From positions 115,952,169 to 116,016,168 of the forward strand of contig OW804097.1 of NCBI GenBank assembly GCA_942159475.1: 64,000 nt of DNA, in the 5' to 3' direction. This document shows, one piece after another, positions 33,101 through 44,382 of the stretch. Source of the DNA: Sthenelais limicola. Its lineage: Eukaryota > Annelida > Polychaeta > Phyllodocida > Sigalionidae. Every line of letters starts with the position of its first letter. The stretch's first letter is position 1. The translations under genes and the position numbers were made by a program. The notes below the pieces were generated by a model, which saw nothing but the letters and a program-made list of their open reading frames with translations, was not told the origin of the DNA and did not search any database.

Positions 33101-36100
33101 GCAATTAAATCCGCGTTACTAGTTCTATAATCACAACTCAGTGCTATTCGCAGAATCCTATTTTGCATTTTTTGTAATTTGCCTAAATCTTTGTTTGTTA
33201 GAGGACATAGACTAAATAAACTATAATCAAACAATGAAAGTAGTTTGGATTTAGCAATCAATATCGCGGTTGGCTTTGTTAGGTTACATCTAATCTTCCT
33301 AAAAATATAAATTTTCTCATTAATCTGTCTAACAACATTATTATATTGCTGTTTCATCAGCAGTCTATTATCTATTGTTATTCCAAGATAAGTGTATGAC
33401 TCAACGACTTCAAGTTTTTCACCACCTAGCATGACATTTACATCTGGTCGATTCTCATACATTTGTTTACTTAATCCAATTAACATCAATTTCGTTTTTT
33501 TACTATTCACCAGTAATCTATTTCCTAGACTCCATTCATAAAAGAGTCCCATGTCATGATTCAATGCATCTTCACATTCACCAATGTTATTACCTGTATA
33601 ATAAAAGACCGTATCATCAGCATATTGTAAATACTTAGATTTTAATTTTAAGTGCTTTAAATCATTGGCGTAAATCAAATACATAATTGCACCTCTCAAG
33701 AGGAATGCACGTATAATAAACCCCATAAATACAGGGCAGACAGATACAATACAATCGGTAAAAAGGTAGTTGTTAAGTAAGCACTAAAGTTACAGACTTT
33801 TGGTATTGAATTAGTTTCACCACTTGACACACAGGTTAGTTAGCCACTGGTTATAATATGTGAGGTGTTTCAGAAAAATGAGTCATAAGTCGCAAAAAAT
33901 GGATTTTGAGATATTATCATATTTGAAAAGATGAGATCAAGCCGATTCTAACGATAGTAAACATCAAGGGCATCTAAGTAGTGTTTTTTATTATAAGTTT
34001 AATATCTTTATTTTTGAAAAAAAAAAGTTATTGATATCTTTGGGTGGATTATTGCTAATAAAGTACCTAAATATACTCTATAAGATGACCTTAGAAATGT
34101 ATAGATATATTTTCTAAATTGCCTTGAAATTTCGTACATGCATTAATATTACTAGCAACATTAAGTACCCCAAACATCAGAATATTCCAACAAATATATC
34201 TTATAAATAAATCAATTTGAAAAATAGCAATTTTGCGACTTATGACTTATTTTCCTGTAACACATCACATATATATAGTTATGTGGCATAATTACTTTAT
34301 GATATTATATTCCAAGAATAGTTGTGATCAATTATCTTTAGAGCACATGTATTTCATGTAAGTATAACAATAAGATAGTTATCAGTTCAATATGAGTACT
34401 TGACAGCCTTGCTTATCTTATCTGTTCAGTTGTAGTATGTATGATTACCCCTGGGATAATGTGACAGATGAGGAACTACATTGGTTGAATAGGAGTCAAG
34501 TGGTGTCATCTCCCACTTTAAACTGTGACACTTGGAAGCACAATACATCAGAGTTCAGATCAACCATCATTACAGAGGTGAGATAGGATTAATACTGACT
34601 TATACATGGATGGGGGACTCCCAATTGTGGTCCCAATTGTCCATCACATTTCTGAAATTTAAATATCTAAAAGAGGTTATGTACATTCCAGTACATTTTC
34701 TTATAGACTGGTGTTACACCTGCGTCAGTAACTCTAGTTACTGATATACAATTAAGATGGCGGCAGGAGAGTTTCACACTTTTATGTTTCTTTGAATTCC
34801 TGCATTACAAGCCTTTGTCTAAAAAAAATTGAATCAGCTGATGTCTTCATTTAGGAATAAATAATGGTTGTGTATATTTCGATTATGTACCACCATTTAT
34901 GTTCTCTTGTAATTTCAAGTATTATAGCAAGAACAGCATAGTATCGTGTATGAGGGGGGCTATATTCTCCGAGTATGGCCGAAAACAACGAGGCCGTAGG
35001 CCGAGTTCTTTTTCGGCCATACGAGGAGAATATAGGCCACCGATTCCATGATTATTAACTTAAAACAACTTTATTTGCATTAATTTCATCAAACTGTGTT
35101 GTCCCCCAAGTCTCAAACGGTTGTGACGTCACTGTACAATACAGGAAGTTTATATTGTCCACCTTGTGAGCAGCAAGTATATCGATTATATTGTACGCTC
35201 ACGGCCAAATCATGGAATAAAAAGTATTACAAGGTACCCATGTATTAAACTCAAATCCATAGGGCGTGTAAGTAAGATGGCCGCCAGACAGGCTTGTCAC
35301 ACACTTGGTGCTACTTTCGGGACAGGAAGTGATGTTGCACATATTGAAATAGCATTCTGACAACAAGTTTTAACTGTTTGTAGATCCCTCTAAGATTTAT
35401 TGTAACTTCTGACCACTGAAAAGCCATATGTAGGCTCCAATTATCCCTTATATTGGAACAAGAAACTTTGGGACATTACTAGGGCGAAAATATTTATTTC
35501 TCCAATGCAAAGTCTATGGGCGTCATTCACTTCCTGTTCCAGAAGTGATACAAAACAAGATTAACCCAGTAGACCGGGTGAACGGTGACCATGACACTTA
35601 CATGCCCTAATACAAGGTACCTTGTGTTTACATCAATTTGAGGTACATATTTACTGCAGAAGTTCTTTTTGGTGGCGATTACACCCATTACTTAGTATGC
35701 CCATAGGGGAGTTGCATAACCGCCATTTTGAATCCTGATTCGCATGGCATTATGGGACTAATGGTACAGTATAAAATCTATAGTAAACATGCCATGTTCA
35801 GCATGGACTATTTATCAATGCCCTAATGTTAATATCCATGTCTCATACATGTACCCATAAGACAAGCCTCCATCTTTCCCATCATGCATTTGGTTTCCAT
35901 AGATCATTTACACAAGCTATGCTATTGTTGAAAACATTCTTGCATTTTTTTTTACAAAAATGTTCTGAAATATTTGTATGTCAGATTTCATCAAAATCCA
36001 TCCCATCATGCACTGTACCAAACATGCGCAGTGGCACATGCAAGTCCCCTATTAGCACCTCGCACAATACATGAATGTCAGAAATTATGCCCTTTGAGGA

Positions 36101-38611
36101 ATCTCAAGCCTATGTATTGCTGTTCTGCAGTGGCGAGTTCAGGAACTATTACCTGACTATTGATATGTAAAGGTGTTGTCTTTACAGCTCACTGATATAA
36201 TTAGATGTGCATATATGTGAAGTATATATGAAAGTGATAATAATCATAATAATAATAATCAATAGCGCATATTTACATGTGATTGTATTAAATAGTATAT
36301 AGGCCTTTAATGAACGAAGAAAAACAAAGAAAAACAAGGAAAAAACAAAAAACTATGAAATACAAGGGACGCGACATTTGACGTCATTTAGAATTGTAAG
36401 ATTCACGATGGCAGCCTATGTTGAATAAAACCTTTTTTAAAAAAAATAAAAATAAAAATAACAATATTTGGTGAGGTTCTGGACTTGATCATCAAAATAA
36501 GTTGTTTGGGTCAATTTATGTACCATACCTTTACTACCACCCCTATCAATATGAATGATACAAAATTGATTTCACTTTTTTAATCACTGAGCTCCACATG
36601 CATTTTACAAAACCACATTGAACTTTTGGAGTTTATTATAATTTTCACTAAATTTAACTGGGAATAAAAAATTGATATTTTTTCTATTCCATATATTTCA
36701 GGACACCCTTATGATTTGAGAAAAATCAAATTCTCATTGATACTATAGTTGTCGTGTATCATTCATTTACAATTGAAATTGGAATTGGAAACTTATAAAA
36801 ATAAATTATAAAAAATATAAAAAATTGGAAACTAAGGAATTAATTTGGATATGCAGCTTGCCACTATGATAACACCCAGTCCCAGAGGTGCTGTAGTTTG
36901 AGATGTCACTGGTTCAACCTGAAGCACATGTACTTTCATCAGTTTTGATAACAAATTCTTGTCTTTAGTGGCAGCTGGTGTGTGATGATTACTGGTTTGT
37001 GGGCCTGACTGGTACCGTGTATGTTGCTGGTCTCACTATAGGCTCTCTCATCAGTGGTCCCATTGCAGACAAGTAAGGAGAAATGTTTATTGTCCAAGTT
37101 AGCTTTATGACCGTTATTTGTCCTTGAAAATGCTTTTTAGAATTGGGTTTACCATATGAGATGATGTGTCATACAGGTATTTTCTACAAACAAATACGTG
37201 GCAACAATAAAACAAATAATTCTTTGAAACACAAGTGTATATTAGGTCAGAGGTACCGGGATCATTGCCTAAGTTCTCCACCAGTGTTAAGGTCTTATAA
37301 TGTCTTAATGTCTAAATATATGAACAACTCGGAAACACAAATGAACGAGTAGACTTGCACAGTGCTGGTAATTACCGATTTTAAAGCCCTAATGAAGAGG
37401 TGATGATTAATAACTAAAAATAATGAGGTTCTACAATGTTACAGAATGTGTAATAACACTGTTACCAAGGTAGCTTGATATATGTTATAATGTAAGACAC
37501 AAAGAAACACTGACTCTACGTAGTTTTGTAATCCTTATTGGTCTCCACTCAGTAAAGGTTTTAAAATAATTGTCACTTGTGACAGGATCTCAAGCTCTCA
37601 CTCTCAATAATATATCCATTTTTTTTCAGCAATTGAATGTTCTACTTAGTTATGACGTGTTTTTTTGTTTTAAATGGTTTATTCGGAAAAATACATTATG
37701 TCAAGGGGACGTTATTCCCAGTAGTTCAGATTTGAGAATAAGGTGTTTATGAATAGACTAATATATGATGCATTTTGTGCTTTAGTCGGCCATTTGGAAT
37801 TTGCAGCTACCAGCCACCCGGGGGGGGGGGGGGGAAGCTGTTAACTTGTAGCCAGTGTTTTTTTTAATACCTCATGGTCTATACTATCAACATGCAAAAT
37901 TCAAAAAAGGTGTCGCGAAGTGCATAGATTTCTGTATATCTATTGAATACAAAATTCCAAGAAGTATCAGGGTCATTACGATTCAGAGCAGTATCACCAA
38001 CAGAAAGCTCCCTCCTCATATTATCCAGAGTAATAGTATAAAGGTCCCTGTAACCGATCCTTTTTGTCTTCAGATCGAACTTTACTTTCTTTAGAAAACC
38101 GAAGATTGGCAGGTGATCACTTAAAGTAGATAATAATAGTTTTGTATCACCTTTCCAGGTTTGGTAGGAAAACATGTCTTCTTATATTCATGTTAATCTC
38201 GATACCGTCCAGTTTTGGAGCTGCCTTCTCTCCATGGTTTCCACTGTACCTGGTACTCCGATGTATGGTTGGTATCTGTGGTATTGCAGGTAACAACACT
38301 GGATTTGTTCTTGGTAAGTTGTTTTAATGATTTTAATTTTTAATTTCTGATTCCTAAAGAACTACAGAGGTGATCACATTGTGAATTTAAAGCGTGTTTT
38401 TTGTGTTTTTATATCTATACATGTTCCATTCTTTATTTTAAATTTACCGCTATTATGATTTATAGGGCTGAAGTTATCAATAGTCTGTTACTGTTATATG
38501 TTCATTAAACAAAAATTAATATTATTCAATTCATAAAATTTCGAAGAGAACATAAACTTGTTTTCCAAGAAGTGATGTATCTGAAATTTCATTTTAAATA
38601 TACATCAACAT

Positions 38612-38643
<32 letters not shown>

Positions 38644-41600
38644 CTACTTATATATTCGGAGAAGACCTTCCATTTTGAATTTAATTCAAACTGGATCTTG
38701 CATAGGTGAAGGCACACTAATTTGTATCTGACTATCTATATTACTTACAGCCACAGAAATAATTGGACCCAAATATAGGGCTCTTGCAGGCATTTTATAC
38801 CATAATTTCTTTGCAACTGGCTACATGCTTACTCCGTGGATAGCTCAAGCCATCAGACACTTCAGATGGTTCCTCTTTGCCTTGTCCGTGCCCTTTATCC
38901 TGGCTGTAGTGGGAGCCCTGTGAGTGACATTTTGATATTTGATCTTTTTGAAATTATTCCCTTTGAAATGAAATGAAAGATTCTAATAATTTCAGTTCAA
39001 ACTTAGGCTGAAATAAACACAACATATTGCCAGAACTGGAACAGAGACCATGTAAAATATCTTGAATTTGAATTTTCAACTGGTTTCAGTAAAGTAAACT
39101 AGGCCGAAAAAGAGATCTTCTCCTGATCCTTAATAATATGAAATTTAGACTAAGTAATATAGACTGAATAGAGACATTAGTTCTGGCAGTAGGAGATCAG
39201 GGTGCAGTAAAGCAGGACAGTGAATTATTATTAGTAGTATACAACTTTTATTCACTATTCATATATACAAGAAGAGGACACAGCCTTCAACACTGCTGAT
39301 CTTCCAAGTGGCCCTTTCTAAATTAAAGTTGAAAATTGCACGGTTCATACATAAGAGTGGCTTACATAATTATTCCCTGACATCTTACCGAAGAGAAAAT
39401 AAACTTTTCGTTGACATTATACAGTAATAAAATGAATAATTATTAAGTAGAATTCTCACACCCAGCTTCACATGAATAGACTCACTCGCTCTGATCAACT
39501 TTTATACCAAATGGTTCCATGCATGCGGGTCTCGACGAGCTGAAAAACAGAACTCATCCCTTCAGGATTTATTCAGTTCTTCAGCTAGTCTCGACCCAAT
39601 TATAGACCTACACCATGTGATTTGGTATTTATAACAAAGAGATTTGTAGATTTATTTGTTATATTTACTTTATTAGTACTGTATTTCTTGCCAAATTATT
39701 GAAACAATATCTGAAAACTTTCAAAACATTCAAGCCAGCACTACGAAGCAGCCGCCTAGAGCCCTACGTTATAAACCAATCAAATTATGTCATTTGGGTC
39801 ACATGTTACCATGACAAGCACAATGATATATTTGTGTGATTACAAAAGCTGAACAGCACAGTAGTAACTGATCAAGTATGTAATAAAACTAGATATCTGA
39901 TATTCATTGTACACTTCAGATGGTTGCCAGAATCACCGCGATGGTTAATCTCTGTCCATAAGACAGAAAAAGCTCACAAGATTCTTCGACATATGGCTAC
40001 CAAGAATAAACAAGTGTTACCAGAGGACATCTTTGAGAACCAAACAAAAAAAGGTAATAATGTGGAAACCTAAATAAAAAATTCTCTGATAACAATCTAA
40101 ACAACTCTTTATAATATGACTGGAAGGCTATACCCTCACTAGCTTATGTTTAAAGATTTGGTTCCAATAAAGAATTCAATCATTCAGATTTGACTATCTA
40201 GGTTTTGTTTATCTAACACCATTATTACATGCTTCTCAAGAGATCTGGTGAATAATCCATTTTGGAAAATATCATTTTCACAACTTGCAACTTTTTTCCC
40301 TTCAATCCTTTCAGTTCATGCTCAAGGCTCTGTATCCAAGTTAGAAACCACTTGGCTGGTGAGGCATCCTTTATTGAGGAGATACATTCTGATATCACTA
40401 TATCACTGGTATGATGATTTGTATAGCATTAAACTAAGTCAGAGATAAAGTTCATTGATAGTTCATTGATAGTTTAAATGAAAAGGTTTTGCACTGCTAT
40501 GATGCAATATCAATAAGGGCATCTATTTACGGCATTATACACCTGATGATTATCTATATAGTAAATAGACAGAACTAACCACAGTTATGTATTTCCGATC
40601 GTTCTTGACCAAATTGGAGGTGGGAGGAATCCCTAGGGGTCGGAGCACAGAGGGATTCCTACGCCGGAAACGAGGTGAAGAACGATCAGAAATACATAAC
40701 TAAGGTTAGTTCGAGATTTATTTGACCTCTTCCAAATGATTTTAGATATCTTGGATTGCTTTTAATTATGGTAACATGTTGTGAGAGAAAGACAGCGAGG
40801 GTTTGGCATGGTTCCATCGATGTTGCAATTTATGATGGCCGTCATGACATTGACGAGGGCCGCCGCAGTTTCAATGCTTAGCAGAGGATGTAGCGTCATG
40901 GCATGACATGTCCTTATGACAACGCTGCCCTACTTTCAGAATAACCAATGAAAACGCAGAAGGATAAACTGGGTCATCTGTTTCTTCCCCAGGGGGGAAT
41001 GAAACATATTTCTTCCCAATTGCTTACATATAACAAGCCTATACTAAGGCTATGGACACTCTGTTCCAGAGGTGAAATAACATGGTGTTTGTCCATACCT
41101 TGATTTGATTTCTTTACAATTATTTCACTTTTGAACAGGACTGTGATTTCTGTCATATACTGGGCAATAGGACTCAATATAGGAGATCTTGTTGGAAATA
41201 TTTACCTGAATGGTTTTCTAATGGGTTTCATCGAGGTACCAGCCCATTTCTTGGTTATACTAGTGATGGTTTATGTAGGCCGTAGATGGAGTCTTGCAGG
41301 CTGTCTCCTACTGTGTGCCACGACAAGTTTGGGTACCGTGCCTTTCTTATCTTCACAAGGTAATTTTTTCTAAATTATTTTCAAATTATTTCTAAATTCA
41401 GGATTTATGCCTGTTTCATTTTCATCATAGTCCTACACTCTATTTGAGTTCTACTCGCCAGTGGCTCGCCATAGGGTTAACATTAGGCCACTTTGATGTT
41501 TACTCTGAGTAGGTCTTAAACAGAGTGTAGTCAAAATCTAACTTGTGATGTGCTGCAGACAAATGAGTGACAAGTGGCAAACAATGGATTTTTAGACACC

Positions 41601-44288
41601 ATTATATTTGAAAAGATGAGATCAGGCCGATTCTAATGAATGTAAACATTAGGACAGCTTTGTATATTTCCATATTTTAAGTTTGATATTGATATTTTTG
41701 AAGAAAAGAATTTGCTATGTTTCTGTATGGCTTATTCATATGACTTAAAGCGCTAAACTCCCCCAAAGTGAGAATATTCCAACAAAGAGATCTTGTGAAT
41801 AAGTCACTAAAACAAATATCAATTTAGCACATTTTCCTGGAACACATCACTTTTAAAGTCAGTGCACACAGGCTTTGTGCAGATCAAATTCACAGATAAC
41901 TCTAGCTGAATTGGTAAAAAAGCGTAAACAATGTGTGTGTAAAATCGCCCAGGGCTGTCTAATGTTAGTTTGCACAACGCCCACCACGGGGAGCTGTGCA
42001 CTTGCAGATAACTTGTGATGTTACTTTTAGACATCTACATTTTTAAAGTTTGTGTATGATAAAATTATTTTTATTGCACCCCACTTTTTTTTTCTTTTGT
42101 TTTTTTGCAAATTCTTTATTTTCTTATTCTTTCCTTCTTGGCTTTTACATACTAAGACATGTACTAAGACATGTACTGTAAATCAAAGGTAATCAAAATT
42201 AACTGTCTCAAGAGGAATGCGCATATAATAAATAATATTACAATCTGTTTTAATCAAATGATTTATTTAAGTTATTGTTTCCCCTTCACAGACCTGAGCT
42301 GGCTTGTCACATCGTTGTCGGTGATTGGTAAAGGAGCTGTGGCGGGAGCTTTTGCAGTGGTCTATACCTTTACAGCTGAAATCTACCCTACCAGCCTGCG
42401 TCAGGGTGCCATTGGCTTCTCCAGTACACTCGCTAAGATAGGGTCCATGGGCAGCCCCTTCATGGGTGGACCCTTGGTTAGTATAGGTTGAAAGTTGCAT
42501 CACCAGCTAATCCCTCTTTTTTTCTTTTTTTTTTTTTTACTTTTTTTTCTTCTTTTTCTTTTTTTCCTTTTTTAAGAAAAATATTTTTTTAAATAATTTT
42601 AAAATATTTTATTTGTGTACAGTTTTGAGAGTTCTCGATATCACGGCATACAAATCACATTTTCTAGTTTTGTCTATTTTTTCACAACCGATTCACAAGT
42701 CATCAAGATACATTGGAAGGTTAATGTAGACTAAAAATATTCAGTTCAAGCTGTTTAAAGCCTGTTGATACTGTTTGATGTTGTTATGATTTGGAAATAA
42801 ACGGGTAAGGCAAAAGCTTTCCCCAAACTGTAAACCATAAGACAAAAGAATTTTGGCCTGTCCTAGAACAAAAGCAAGTCATATGTCAAATCATTTATTT
42901 TGGTCACCGTTGTAAACTATGCGAATCATGTTGGGTCCCAGGTCACAGATTGGTCATATTTCTGTTGTAAAGTGTCAACATCCTTCACAGTTTACATTTC
43001 ATCATGCTTGCTGGGTTCTTTTTCAGCAAGCAATCTGGCCACCACTGCCTTCAGTACTATTTGGTTCACTGGCCATTGTGGCAGCAGCACTGAATCTCCT
43101 GCTACCTGAAACCAAAGGACACCCGCTGCCTGACACACTGGACGCTATAGAGAAAAGGGCACAGGGAAAGAAACATGTGTAAGTACAGACATATGGCTGC
43201 CAATATTACATGTTGCTTGATATTAAAGCTGTTAATGATGATAAGTACTTTTGGAGCAATCTAAGGTGTTAATTTAAAAAATGGTTTTACAGACCAAATA
43301 GAAATATATAGAATGCAGTTGGAATAGTTCTAAATGTGTACTAAAAGATGTAATGAATCCATTGGACTACTCGGCATACTTCAGATTGCTGGTAAAGTGT
43401 GGTATTGGCAGCCTGATGACCTAATTCCCAATATGCCCCAATTCCATAGATTACGGAGATGTCTAATGCTTTTAGTAAACCTCCCACTCGCATACTCTGC
43501 CTCCCTCCTTTCTCTCCTCCCACACTCAGCTCCCAATTTTGAACTCTGTTGCTATGACAACACATTCTTGCTTTTGACGCTGCATTGAACCAATTTGACT
43601 CGCGTTCGCTGGTAGTCCAGTTACTACGTTCTTATGGAAAGTCAGACGTAAACAGATGGGCATAAAAAAGCGGGTGTAAATTGAATTTAAAACCCTTTTT
43701 AAGCCCTTTTCTTCTGGGAAATCCCTCATAAAACATAGTGGAACTGGTTCCCACTATGCCCTAGTGTGTCCACAGTGAAAGTTGTGGCAAACCCACCAGC
43801 CGTTTAGGAGGAGATGCAGAGAATTACACTTTTCTCTTACAGAACAATATTATAGATGCCAGTTTGATGCAGATCTTTTCAAATTTTGTATTTTTAATCA
43901 TTCTTCATTCTACCAGAAGTAGGAAATTGAATCGTTATTTTTTAGACATTTTTATTGGCTTTTTTCATATTGACATCATTGACATCATGAAAAAAGACTA
44001 ATACATATTTCTAGGATTGTTTTAATTAACTGCTAGAATTTTTCACCTTAATCTAATTATATAATTAAGTAACAGCCATCATTAAGTTCATGTCTGATAT
44101 GGTGTGAATCACTCACTTATACTCCAATATCAGTCTTAGTTCATTTGTCTTCTTGCTCTTTTTCTTCTTCTTCTGAAATATTCTAAATATTCTTCAGGGA
44201 ACCGGCACCAGAGTTCCATATGGGTGAGCTTGTACGGGATCCAGGAACAGAGAAAGACAATGAGGCTTTCTACATGGAAAAATTCTAA
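30065..44288 (+). CDS. SLC22-family organic ion transporter, twelve exons, 563 aa
   Basis: Exons: 30065-30108, 31237-31431, 34430-34577, 36969-37072, 38159-38313, 38751-38919, 39920-40053, 40315-40408, 41139-41359, 42292-42476, 43027-43178, 44198-44288. They total 1692 nt with consistent phases and GT/AG borders. The start MEFDEVFKYIG is the typical SLC22 opening. Then come TM1, a large Cys-rich outer loop with N-glycosylation sites (about 36-135), the MFS loop GPIADKFGRK (159-168), ATEIIGPKYR (216-225), the hallmark WLPESPRWL (273-281), TAEIYPTSLR (449-458) and LPETKGHPLPDT (509-520). Length matches the family (about 550 aa, 12 TM). It is a plasma-membrane polyspecific carrier of organic cations, anions or carnitine-like zwitterions. 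The substrate class cannot be read from sequence. Confidence 0.95.
30457..31134. mobile_element. Inverted-repeat element R inside family B
   Basis: Left GGGATTCCACTGGCCCGCT, right AGCGATCCAGTGGAATAGC. The core TTCCACTGG is exact. R holds a family A copy at 30487. Confidence 0.65.
30487..30720 (-). repeat. Family A MITE inside R
   Basis: GGGTCAGATTTTCAGACATA at the left, consensus right end. Confidence 0.85.
31237..31431 (+). CDS. SLC22 exon 2 (TM1, outer loop)
   Basis: Residues 16-79. It opens RYQISVYCCAG into TM1. The acceptor ATTTTACAG lies 8 bp after the end of a family B MITE, whose terminal repeat supplies the upstream pyrimidine-rich stretch. Donor GTAAGC. Confidence 0.92.
31930..32050 (-). 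repeat. Small inverted-repeat element E, copy 1
   Basis: AGAGAGAATGGAACGAGCC and CCATTCTATATTTATTAAAT. Inverse of the copy at 48254-48420. Confidence 0.55.
32812..33726 (-). pseudogene. LINE reverse transcriptase, 5'-truncated C-terminal part
   Basis: A 304-codon frame with the RT core YLIYANDL and the catalytic YADD (in YLQYADDTVF), then LVNSKKTKLMLIG, ESYTYLGITID, a long helical thumb region with LGKLQKMQNRILRIAL, and a C-terminal AWNGLSPELR block. This order is typical of CR1/Jockey-like non-LTR RTs. The fingers region and the usual G-x-PQGS motif ahead of YANDL are missing, and the first ~13 residues do not look like RT, so the copy is truncated at about 33690. It lies antisense in SLC22 intron 2. 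The 3' side continues to about 32456. Confidence 0.8.
33857..34270 (+). repeat. Family B MITE, full
   Basis: ATGTGAGGTGTTTCAGAAAA at the left, TTCCTGTAACACATCACAT at the right. Confidence 0.85.
34430..34577 (+). CDS. SLC22 exon 3 (outer loop)
   Basis: Residues 80-129, including SCSMYDYPWDNVT and the conserved W-KHNTSEFRSTIITE block of the large extracellular loop. Acceptor TGTTCAG, donor GTGAGA. Confidence 0.92.
34945..35045. mobile_element. Small hairpin MITE
   Basis: CTATATTCTCCGAGTATGGC is inverted as GGCCATACGAGGAGAATATAG, with GGCCGAAAA/TTTTTCGGCC inside and an AGGCCGTAGGCC loop. Confidence 0.65.
35230..35635. mobile_element. Diverged inverted-repeat region
   Basis: ACAAGGTACC, GGGCGTGTAAGT and GGGACAGGAAGTGA on the left are matched inverted by CACTTCCTGTTCC, ACTTACATGCCC and GGTACCTTGT on the right. 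Confidence 0.5.
35704..36053 (+). repeat. Family C MITE, best full copy
   Basis: TAGGGGAGTTGCATAACCGC at the left, GTGGCACATGCAAGTCCCCT at the right. Confidence 0.85.
36054..36968. other. SLC22 intron 3, remainder: retroposon tail, nothing else
   Basis: GATGGCAGCCTATGTTGAAT and AAAACC then A-rich sequence at 36408-36465, as at 9140 and 17108. Confidence 0.4.
36969..37072 (+). CDS. SLC22 exon 4 (TM2, MFS loop)
   Basis: Residues 130-163, from WQLVCDDYW through TM2 to GPIAD. Donor GTAAGG splits Lys164. Acceptor TCTTTAG. Confidence 0.92.
38159..38313 (+). CDS. SLC22 exon 5 (FGRK, TM3-TM4)
   Basis: Residues 164-215. Completes KFGRK and runs through TM3 and into TM4 (LRCMVGICGIAGNNTGFVL). Donor GTAAGT. 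Confidence 0.93.
38618..38643. repeat. Poly-A run (SLC22 intron 5)
   Basis: About 26 A in a row. Could be a retroposon tail or assembly-sensitive tract. Confidence 0.85.
38751..38919 (+). CDS. SLC22 exon 6 (TM5-TM6)
   Basis: Residues 216-271, opening TEIIGPKYRALAG, which is the conserved inner segment after TM4. Donor GTGAGT after GCCCT. Confidence 0.93.
38944..39915. other. SLC22 intron 6: nothing recognised
   Basis: AT-rich sequence without frames or known repeats. Confidence 0.4.
39920..40053 (+). CDS. SLC22 exon 7 (WLPESPRWL loop)
   Basis: Residues 272-316, with the family signature WLPESPRWL and the start of the central cytoplasmic loop. Acceptor ACACTTCAG, donor GTAATA. Confidence 0.93.
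40315..40408 (+). CDS. SLC22 exon 8 (central loop, start of TM7)
   Basis: Residues 317-347, with TTWLVRHPLLRRYILIS, matching the basic run that precedes TM7 in the family. Acceptor CTTTCAG, donor GTATGA. Confidence 0.9.
40574..40712. mobile_element. Small inverted-repeat MITE (SLC22 intron 8)
   Basis: ACTAACCACAGTTATGTATT plus TCCGATCGTTCTT at the left is inverted at 40679-40712. The two arms match almost fully over about 33 bp. Confidence 0.75.
41139..41359 (+). CDS. SLC22 exon 9 (TM7-TM9)
   Basis: Residues 348-421: YWAIGLNIGDLVGNIYLN, then FIEVPAHFL and the second MFS-type loop GRRW. Acceptor TGAACAG, donor GTAATT. Confidence 0.92.
41539..41852 (+). repeat. Family B MITE, diverged and shortened
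   Basis: TGTGATGTGCTGCAGACAAA at the left, TTCCTGGAACACATCACTT at the right. Confidence 0.75.
42058..42256. repeat. Sequence sharing both edges of the LINE at 32456-33720
   Basis: TTTTTATTGCACCCCACTTT (as at 32455) and TCTCAAGAGGAATGCGCATA (as at 33697), with the RT part absent. Confidence 0.5.
42292..42476 (+). CDS. SLC22 exon 10 (TM10-TM11)
   Basis: Residues 422-483, with AVVYTFTAEIYPTSLRQ. The donor GTTAGT at 42477 is weaker than the others. It is chosen because it keeps phase 0 with exon 11, and the read-through frame stops within a few codons. Confidence 0.9.
42477..43026. other. SLC22 intron 10: T-rich, nothing recognised
   Basis: Long T/C-rich run at 42505-42575. Confidence 0.4.
43027..43178 (+). 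CDS. SLC22 exon 11 (TM12, PETKG motif)
   Basis: Residues 484-533, with TM12 and LLPETKGHPLPDTLDAIE. Acceptor TTTTTCAG, donor GTAAGT. Confidence 0.93.
43179..44197. other. SLC22 intron 11: nothing recognised
   Basis: Short frames here have no coding character. Confidence 0.4.
44198..44288 (+). CDS. SLC22 exon 12 (C-terminus, stop)
   Basis: Residues 534-563 and TAA. Polar cytoplasmic tail ending NEAFYMEKF. A long pyrimidine tract ends in TTCTTCAG. A family B MITE begins about 95 bp after the stop, so the 3' UTR is short or contains it. Confidence 0.88.
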
Positions 44289-44382
44289 AGACACCAAGTC
44301 TCAAGATAGTCTTTATAAAGAACCATTGCCGTTTTACACCAAGAAAAACTGTCCCATATCATTTAATATTCTATCTTCTTGA

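Larger units (their letters stand above)
31432..34429. other. SLC22 intron 2: LINE, E element and family B, otherwise nothing
   Basis: The 32219-32455 part shows no feature I recognise. Confidence 0.4.
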
